From Asterochloris sp. CNOR1 (Eukaryota; Chlorophyta; Trebouxiophyceae; Trebouxiales; Trebouxiaceae): a DNA stretch of 64,000 nt. Below, piece by piece: positions 57,501 to 64,000 of this stretch. The notes beneath the pieces are model-generated. The model was given only the letters and a program-made list of their open reading frames with translations, did not search any database and had not been told where the DNA came from. Every line of letters begins with the position of its first letter. The first letter of the stretch is position 1. The translations under genes and the position numbers were made by a program. Location of the stretch: the NCBI GenBank assembly GCA_963969365.1, contig OZ017751.1:1674001-1738000 (forward strand), read 5' to 3'.

Positions 57501-59789
57501 TCTCTGGTGCTTGCAGACTTTGCGCTTCCATGTTTGATGCTGATGACCCTTACTGCTGCCTCTGCAAGCAGCCTACATGCAGGCAGATGCAGAGGTGCAG
57601 TCTAGCTTGGGCACAAGCATGCTGAGCTTGGAAAGTCCAACCTCCCATATGCTGCCTCTGCAGGCAGCCTCAATGCAGGCAGATGCAGAGGTGCAGTCCC
57701 AGCTGGGCCAGCTGCAGGCACTGGTGGGCAGCCAGGCAGCGGTCCCACGGGAGCAGGTGCTGCCAGCCTTTGCCCACATTGGCGCCTTGCACCAGGCAGC
57801 TGAGACTGAGCGCGCCAGCCTGGCTGTGCAGCAGGATCTGCTGGTTGCAATGCTGCCCCTACAAGGTAGAGCCCTGCGGGATAAAGCAGCACTGCAAGGC
57901 ACTTGCGGGAGTGCCTTGCTGCTACTGGTAAGCGGCAGTGTGCATCAGGTACTGACGGCTGCCCCTGCAAGGCAAGGCTTGGTTGCTGCCAAAGGTGCCC
58001 TGCAAGGTGGACGCTTGCATGGAGCTCTTGCCTTGCTGGTGTGCTGCCGCTCCCAGGCGGAGCCCTGCTTGATGTTGAGACAGCACTGCAGGCAGTAAGG
58101 GCCTCATTGCATACTGGAATCCTGAGTGCCAACACTGCTGTGAATGTGGGGCCTGCATTACATTTTTGGCACTGCCACACAGCAACAACTTGGTGTTTAA
58201 GAGCAGCGATGCAGCCAATGAGCAGCATTGAGAAGTCCTTGAGCTGCAACCTGCAGTCTTCCACCTGAACTGCCACTGTCGGCTGCTGTCACTTGCGGCA
58301 CTGATGACATGTGCTCACGTCGACAGGCCCACAGATGCTATGCAGGTGGCTTCAAGCCCATCATGAAGGTGCATGCTATGGAGAACAGGCAACAGCTGGG
58401 GCGTGTCGGGGCAGCCCCTCTGGTGGATGACTCGCAGGGGCCCATCGACCCAGCTGACCTGGCGGCAGGGGAAGCAGAGTCGGGGACGCAGAGGGTCGCG
58501 GGGGTGGCAGATGCAGGCGACGCTCTGAGCGCCCTGTCCCTGGGGGGCTTCTGTCCAGTCAGCTTTGTGAAGCGTGGGGGTCTGCTTGCGCCTGTTGATC
58601 CATTGGTCGGCCTCGTCAGGCAAGTCATAAAGCAGCCATGCACGGGTGTGCCTGCTGACTGTGCATGTGCATGTTTGTGTAACCCACATCTGCATGCTCC
58701 TCTGCCCACACCTTGCCCCTCCTTGTTGCCCTGGCAGGCGCTCTCCCACATTAGCTTTGTCAAATGTGGGGGCATGACTGGTGCCTGCAAATTCCTTTTC
58801 AAGTAGGTGACTGGGCAGGCAGCGCTGAAAGTGCATGGACGTCATCATGGCGCAAACCTTTGTGGTGCCTGTCTGCAACCCCCCTGCAAGATCGATGATA
58901 GCATTGTCCTGCATAGTCAAGACTGGGGCCTGCCTGCGATGGAGGCCAGCCGCAAGTGTCCTGTGCAGCTTCGACGATGGCAAGTAGTGCCCCATCTTGA
59001 GACCACCAAACTCTGCTTGCAGGTTCAAGGACCAGCTGTATGGCTGTGCCTCCCTGGAGTTTCTGAACTGGTTTGCAGCGTCACCTGCAGCATACCTAGC
59101 GGCCGTGCAGAGGAGGGCTCTGGCATGCCCAGCCAGTATCCACCTGCTAGAGCTACAGGTGAGGTTGTTGTAAGCTTGCTGCCTAAACACACAATTGCTG
59201 GCTGCAATTGATGGCAGTGACATAATTCATGCATTGATAGAGCTGTCACTGGACTCCTGCAAAACATGACAGCCTGTAGTGTTCCATTGCAGGCGACTTG
59301 GCCAGCACTTGCAGTGGGCAGCCTGCTGGAGGTTACTGCTGCCAAAGTTAGCTGCGACTCCGACTGCCAGACAGTAGTACATCCTGTCAGTGAGTACATT
59401 GACAGAGACTATGAGTGGAATGAGTGGGCCCTACGCAAGAAAGCACTGGACGTCGTCAACTTGCGGCGCAAGCGGACCAGCTCTCAGCAGACAGAGCTCA
59501 GTCACTTCAAGAGGGAAAATCAGACCCAGGTAAGCACTGCTCCCCCACAAACAGGTGGCGTCCTGTCTAGCTCTTGCAGCGCCTGCCAAGTACATCTCCA
59601 CCCCACCTGCTCCTGCACCAACTGCTGCAGGTCTGGCTGCCAAAGGGCACGGCAACACAGACACGCGTGAACAAGGGACAGACAATGCCGCGCATGTCGC
59701 AGCATCTGGCTGGCTTGCAGGGCGGTCCGGGCACAAAAGTCAAGCTGATCAGGTTGGAGCTGGACTTGGGCCAGCCCTACCAGTACTGA
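54516..59789 (+). CDS. CFAP206: CFAP206 (FAP206), axonemal radial-spoke docking protein
   Basis: CFAP206 anchors radial spoke RS2 and dynein c to the axonemal doublet in motile cilia. Exons are near 54516-54572 (MDEQLISSVLHDGRERGIE), 54633-54792, 55046-55205, 55629-55812, 56208-56375, 57066-57180, 57664-57866, 58346-58618, 59023-59159, 59360-59529 and 59632-59789. Diagnostic parts are GILLFNQAVGAEG (family GIRLFN), GFCPVSFVKRGGLLAPVDP (family FCPYTFVNRDGLLLPG), LEFLNWFAASPAAYL, and the C-terminal block DRDYEWNEWALRKKALDVVN with QTELSHFKRENQTQ and TATQT. The central exons are helical and coiled-coil. The protein ends LDLGQPYQY. Several introns contain degenerate copies of nearby exon ends. The gene looks complete and not decaying, which implies selection for cilia. 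Confidence 0.88.
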
Positions 59790-59802
59790 GCACTGCTGTT
59801 AA

Positions 59803-59807
59803 TTACA
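59803..59807 (-). terminator. TGTAA poly(A) signal of the RS-domain gene
   Basis: The - strand reads TGTAA about 210 bases past the RS gene stop and only 14 bases beyond the CFAP206 stop, so these convergent transcripts probably overlap. Confidence 0.45.
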
Positions 59808-60018
59808 CAGTCAGAATTAGGACCTGTCAAAAGAAGCGTGCAGCTCTTGCTGGGGCTGCCAGAACTCAATCTCAAAAGTAACAAGCACACACATAGATGA
59901 AGGAGCAGCGACACTCTGCTCAGCTCTGAACGCTTTATGCCAGCAAGGCACAGCTGTGGGCAGTCTGTCTTGATGTCTGCTTGGGCATGGCTAGAGATTA
60001 GCTCCTGCTGGACAGCTC

Positions 60019-61520
60019 TCAGCGGTAGTCAGGGGAACGCCGGCTGCTATACCTGTCCCTGCTGCGATCCCTGCTGCGGTAGTCAGGTGACCTGCAAAGA
60101 AAGCAGGAACGTGACCCACAGATAGAGACACAAGCACCGCTGTGCGACTTTATTACCAGCTGTGCTGTCTTGATCCCAAGGCGCAGGCTGTGAGCCCTTG
60201 CGCAGCGGAAGCACATGCCAAAATCTTACCTCATTGAGATCAGTGCATCCAGCCAGGAGGGGGACACACACTCTCAGGGCACACAATCACATGCCTCATT
60301 CCCACGATCACATGTTGCCGAGAAATACTGGGTGTGAGGCGCGTGCACCACAGCCACCTGGCCCATACCTGGCGATACGAGCTGATGGCTGCACCTGTGT
60401 ATAGCATGCGGCCACCTGACAAAACACCCAGACCACCTTGCCTGGCGATACGAGCTGATGGCTGCACTAGTGTATAGCATGCACCAGACGAAACACCCAG
60501 ACCGCCCTGCCTGGCAGCTGTGATACGAGCCGATGGCTGTACCTCACCTGCGCCTGCGAGGCGAGGGGGAGCGCCGCCTGCGTGGGGAGCGGCTACGGTG
60601 GCGGCTGCTGCCTCCATAGCGGTCATCCCTCTCCCTGGAGCTGCGCCCACCGCCGTAGCCGTCCACATTGTAAGCTGAGGCTGACGATGCCAAGGCTGTC
60701 GCGGTGGGGGCCATGCCGGGCACACCTGCAGGTGGTATGCACACCTTCCAACAGCTGAGCCAGGGCTTTGAGCTCGGCGGCATGCTTTGGGGAAAATGGC
60801 TATGGCTGAACTTGCCAGACAACACCTGCAGGCATGACATTTGCTCCCCAGCCAGGAACAGGTGGTCAGCAACAGTACACCAGTCAGAAGATCAACAGCC
60901 CTACAGGTGTGCTGAACTGAACACTTGACTGGCACTGCGCGCCCATGAGGGCCTGCAAGAGGTGCTGACAGGGTACAGTCTTGGAGTGCTGGCTGCAAGG
61001 GTGCAGAAGCAGCTGAGCAGTATTCTTGCGAAGTCTGATCAGGAGTGGCCTGATGCCCACAGCGGGGCAGCACTCCATGCTCACCAGCGCCTGGCACCGT
61101 GTAGGAGGCATGTGTGGGTGGGGCTGCTGTTGGGGCGCCGTAGGCTGGGGGCCCATAGCCACCACCGGCAGGAGGGAAGGCGTTAGCGCCTGTGCCAGGG
61201 AAGCCGCCACCACCGCCACCGCCAAAGCTCCTGCCGCCACCACCTGCAGGCGCTGACGCACTGAGAGCACAGAGCCATGACATCCAGCGCAGTTGCTGAT
61301 GTACTGCATACTGAAGTGGCAGGCAGACAGCCAAAGCACTTGTTGCAACCACCTGCATGAGCTGAGACAGGCTGGGAACAAAGCTACAAGCAGCGACCTC
61401 CTGTGCCACTGCCCTTGGTTTACAGCATCGCTACCCTGCCTGTAAGAGGGCGTTCTGGACAGTTTCTCCAGTGTTGGGTTTTCCAGTGGGAGTGGACACA
61501 GTCATGGCAGGCCTGGGGCA
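60019..61520 (-). CDS. RS-domain protein, probable splicing-related factor
   Basis: Well-supported exons are 61085-61243, 60548-60725 and 60019-60091. The first encodes a Gly-rich block ([17 protein letters not shown]) and a Gly/Pro/Tyr block (GGGYGPPAYGAPTAAPPTH). The second encodes DGYGGGRSSRERDDRYGG then SRHRSRSPRRRRSPSPRRRR. The last gives SPDYRSRDRSRDRYSSRR and ends with a stop. RS tracts are phosphorylated by SR kinases and mediate spliceosome contacts in the nucleus. A possible first exon at about 61450-61514 starts MTVSTPTGKPNTGETVQ but I could not join it. No RRM is seen, so this may be a short RS protein rather than a classic SR factor. The helicase gene's poly(A) signal at 61621 limits how far right this gene can reach. 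Confidence 0.6.
60368..60547 (-). repeat. Minisatellite of about 70 bases beside a splice donor
   Basis: Two full units and a partial one start at 60368, 60441 and 60510 (periods 73 and 69). The unit carries CCTGGCGATACGAGCTGATG on the + strand. The array abuts the donor of exon 60548-60725, and the partial unit includes the donor itself, so the repeat probably spread from the splice site into the intron. Confidence 0.85.
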
Positions 61521-61841
61521 GGGGCGGCCAGATGAGTGATGTTGGGTGCCACACATGGAAATCATCGCTTCGCTTGTGCAGCTGCGTAGGGCTGTGTGGA
61601 TGGAGTGCAGATGTGCTCATTTACATTACCTATTCATGAGAATCACTGGAGAGAGCTTCATGCTTGAATGAGCCTTGCGGAGGGCAGCGCACAGCGTGAA
61701 CCTCTCACAAATGTTGGCTTGTTCTAGACCTGCTATCTGATGAACTGTCTCAAGGCAAAGGGCATCAGATCAGCTTTTAGCCCTCAGTGAGCGAGCAGCA
61801 GGAGCGGCAGCACCTGCGCCTCAGGACTGCAGCCAAGTCAG
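61521..61841. other. 3' flank of the helicase gene and upstream region of the RS gene
   Basis: About 320 bases without a coding frame. It contains the helicase 3' UTR with TGTAA on the - strand at 61621-61625, and the likely promoter of the RS gene. Confidence 0.5.
61621..61625 (-). terminator. TGTAA poly(A) signal of the DEAD-box helicase
   Basis: TGTAA on the - strand 217 bases after the helicase stop codon at 61842, a normal distance for this window. Confidence 0.55.
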
Positions 61842-64000
61842 CTACCACCTCCCTCGCTGCCCACCTCCGTAGCCCCCCCCGCCCCCGCCGTAGCCACCTC
61901 CACCGCCGCCAAAGCCACCACCGCCTCCGCCGCCCCAGCGGTTGCGGCCACCGCCCCCGCTGAAGCCCTGCATGCTCATCAGCTCAGGGGGCACCTCCTG
62001 GTTGGCCTCCTGCAGGGCAGAACACACGCGATGTGAGTGCCAGGCCTGACAGATGGATGCTCAGCCAGCATGGGAGGCTGCATGCCGTGTACTAGCAGCA
62101 GTGCATGCCTGGCTGTGAAGCTGTGCCAGGTCTTGGGCAGACCACACACAGTGAGGTGCTGCAGCGGGGTGCTGCCTGGCACCAGGTGCAGTGTCACCAT
62201 GTCAGCCTGCACATGGGGCCTGGCTGCAGCGTGCATGCCCGGCCTGACACCCATGGCCTGCAGCAGGTTGATCAGCTCCCATGCGTTTTGCCACTGGAAG
62301 CATGGCCAGATGCACCAGTCCTGCCGGTGTGCCCAATCTGAGCGGAGCCACCCATCAAAACAGTTGTCAAGCAGCTCTGAACCATGCCCAGCCAGATCGA
62401 GCAGGCCGTCCTGAGCCCAATTACCTCACCTGCAGCAGTTTGATCAGCTCCCGAGCGTATTTGCCGTCCCCAGAGGTGAAGAAGGTGAAGGCATCACCAG
62501 TCGCGCCAGCTCTGCCTGTGCGCCCAATCCTGTGCACATAGTCCTCCACGCCGTTAGGGAAGTCGAAATTAATGACGGCTGCCACATTGGGCACATCCAG
62601 GCCGCGAGCAGCGACATCTGTGGCCACCATGACAGGCCGCTGGCCACTCTTGAACTGAGCCAGCACCCAGTCACGCTCCTGCAGTAAGAGAGGGCATTGT
62701 GAAGCAAAGAGCTGGAGGTCCTTAGCTATTTTTGGACATGTTTGGTGCCCAGTCAGGCTCCTGCCGTGCAGCCACCAGATCTCACAATGATTATTGACCA
62801 TTGATGATTACCCTACACCCTGTCAAGCTGCTGGGGGATGCACAAGGTGGCTTCAAGGTGGCATTGAGCAATCCGGCATCTTGTTTGGGCCACTGTAATC
62901 TGGATCGGACCCAGATTCAGGTCCTGCAGTGTGACATTTTGAGCTAGCTTGGCTTGTTAGTCAGGTGCTGGCTCAAGCACCAGTTGTTTGGCTGGCTTTC
63001 TGCAAGGAAAACGTGGTCGATCAGCAACAGTACAATTTGCAGCACCCGCTGAGAGCACACAAGAACTTTCAGTCACAAACAGTACAGCAAGACTGGGTCT
63101 GCACTCCCAGGGTACAGGCTGCAGGCAACCTGCCTGCTGCTTCTTGTCTCCGTGGATGGCAGTGGCACCATAGCTGTGAAGGCGGGATGACAGCTGGTCG
63201 CACATCTTCTTTGAGTTGGCAAAGATGAGGACCTTGTTGCCGCGGCCAACCTGCTCCAGCAGCCTAGGCAGCTGGGTAAACTTGTCGTAGCCCTGGGTGA
63301 TCTGCAGCGCATGGTCAGGTAAGCTTCACCCTGGACCAGGAGGTAGCTGTCACAGGTGAGGTCAAGCGCAGTCTGTCCTTCAGCAATTGCAGTGGCAATG
63401 CTTGATGTTTGACAGACTCAGAAGAGACTGCCAGCTCTGATTGTGAGCTGCACATCAAGCTACCGGATGCTGGCATCTGCTACAGGCACGCTGACCCCTG
63501 ACAGCCCAGAAGGGATCGTGCAAGCAGTGCAGATAGGCTAAGTAGCTTTGCTGGCAGGCAATGAAGGCCTTCGCAGCTCACACTTTCCTGACGGACCATA
63601 TGCAAGGCATCTATGATAAAGTGCTGCCCGGTGTTGCTAGTGCGTCAGGCCCTGCAGCAATTGACCAGCAAGCATCCGGGCATGTACAACAGCAATGGAC
63701 CCACCATGATGTGCTGTCTGATGGCCTTGTTGGCCTGCAGGCCCTCCTCCACGCCTCCCACAAAGATGTGCACCGTCTCGTGCTGCACAAAGCGCGAGGC
63801 AATGGCCTTGACCTCCCTGGGCCAGGTGGCACTGAAGAACAACGTCTGGCGGTTTGGGGGCACCATGGCCACAATTCGGGAGATCTGCGGCAATACAGGC
63901 AGGAGGCGTCAGCCCATGATATGCAGGAACGATCAAGCAGTGTGCTCATTTGGGCTGAGCAAGAATCCATCCTGATACCAAGAGACTTCTTGTGACAAGT
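61842..64000 (-). CDS. DEAD-box RNA helicase (DBP2/DDX5 type), C-terminal part
   Basis: An ATP-dependent RNA helicase of the p68/DBP2 group, acting in mRNA and rRNA processing; the N-terminal half lies beyond the window. Exons are 63705-63884 ([19 protein letters not shown], motif III SAT), 63134-63301 ([38 protein letters not shown]), 62430-62678 (motif [16 protein letters not shown], motif [14 protein letters not shown]) and 61842-62009 ([20 protein letters not shown] and a Gly-rich tail). The tail is [10 protein letters not shown]-like with few Arg, so an RGG-type RNA-binding end of the DDX5 kind. The intron after 63134-63301 uses a GC donor (CAGCAG|GCAGGT). Reading [15 protein letters not shown] across it restores the conserved family sequence exactly, which proves the splice choice. 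Confidence 0.92.

Noticed and set aside
1-64000. Transposons, retroelements, tRNA or rRNA genes
   Set aside because: No reverse transcriptase, integrase or transposase motifs, terminal repeats, tRNA B-box or rRNA sequence were recognised by eye.

Overview
The window is nuclear DNA of a green alga: GC-rich, with many short coding exons, introns that usually end in CTGCAG, and TGTAA poly(A) signals downstream of several genes, which is the chlorophyte habit. A plastid phosphate translocator points to a plastid-bearing lineage. The gene set fits a chlorophyte, perhaps Trebouxiophyceae, but no rRNA or organelle marker is present, so the class is an inference. I saw no mobile element, tRNA, rRNA or CRISPR array.

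Layout. 0-0.5 kb: 3' end of a plastid phosphate translocator (+). 0.8-5.4 kb: complete NMD3, the 60S export adaptor (-). 6.3-8.1 kb: complete ribosomal protein L17/uL22 (+), divergent from NMD3. 8.2-22.8 kb: a long gene (-) starting with a cytosine-5 DNA methyltransferase domain and followed by PWWP, Tudor and PHD reader modules. 24.6-26.8 kb: a coiled-coil protein or tail (-). 27.4-45.6 kb: a very large polycystin-family channel gene (-) with a signal peptide, a Ser-Pro rod built from more than 20 micro-exons, a Thr-rich mucin-like stalk, extracellular segments, the polycystin domain, membrane helices and a cytoplasmic tail. 46.8-48.0 kb: unresolved, perhaps a + gene. 48.7-51.7 kb: otubain deubiquitinase (-). 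52.6-54.2 kb: unrecognised gene (+). 54.5-59.8 kb: complete CFAP206, an axonemal radial-spoke docking protein (+). 60.0-61.5 kb: RS-domain protein (-). 61.8 kb to the window end: DBP2/DDX5-type DEAD-box helicase with a Gly-rich tail (-), 5' part outside.

Themes. NMD3 and L17 both serve the 60S subunit and share one 0.8-kb upstream region. The polycystin-like channel and CFAP206 both point to cilia, which would be informative if the species is not known to swim. The methyltransferase is a possible self-contained reader-writer. At sequence level two patterns recur: GC-AG introns, and introns carrying degenerate extra copies of the adjacent exon ends and splice sites. The strongest candidate for something undescribed is the polycystin gene with its array of frame-preserving proline micro-exons.
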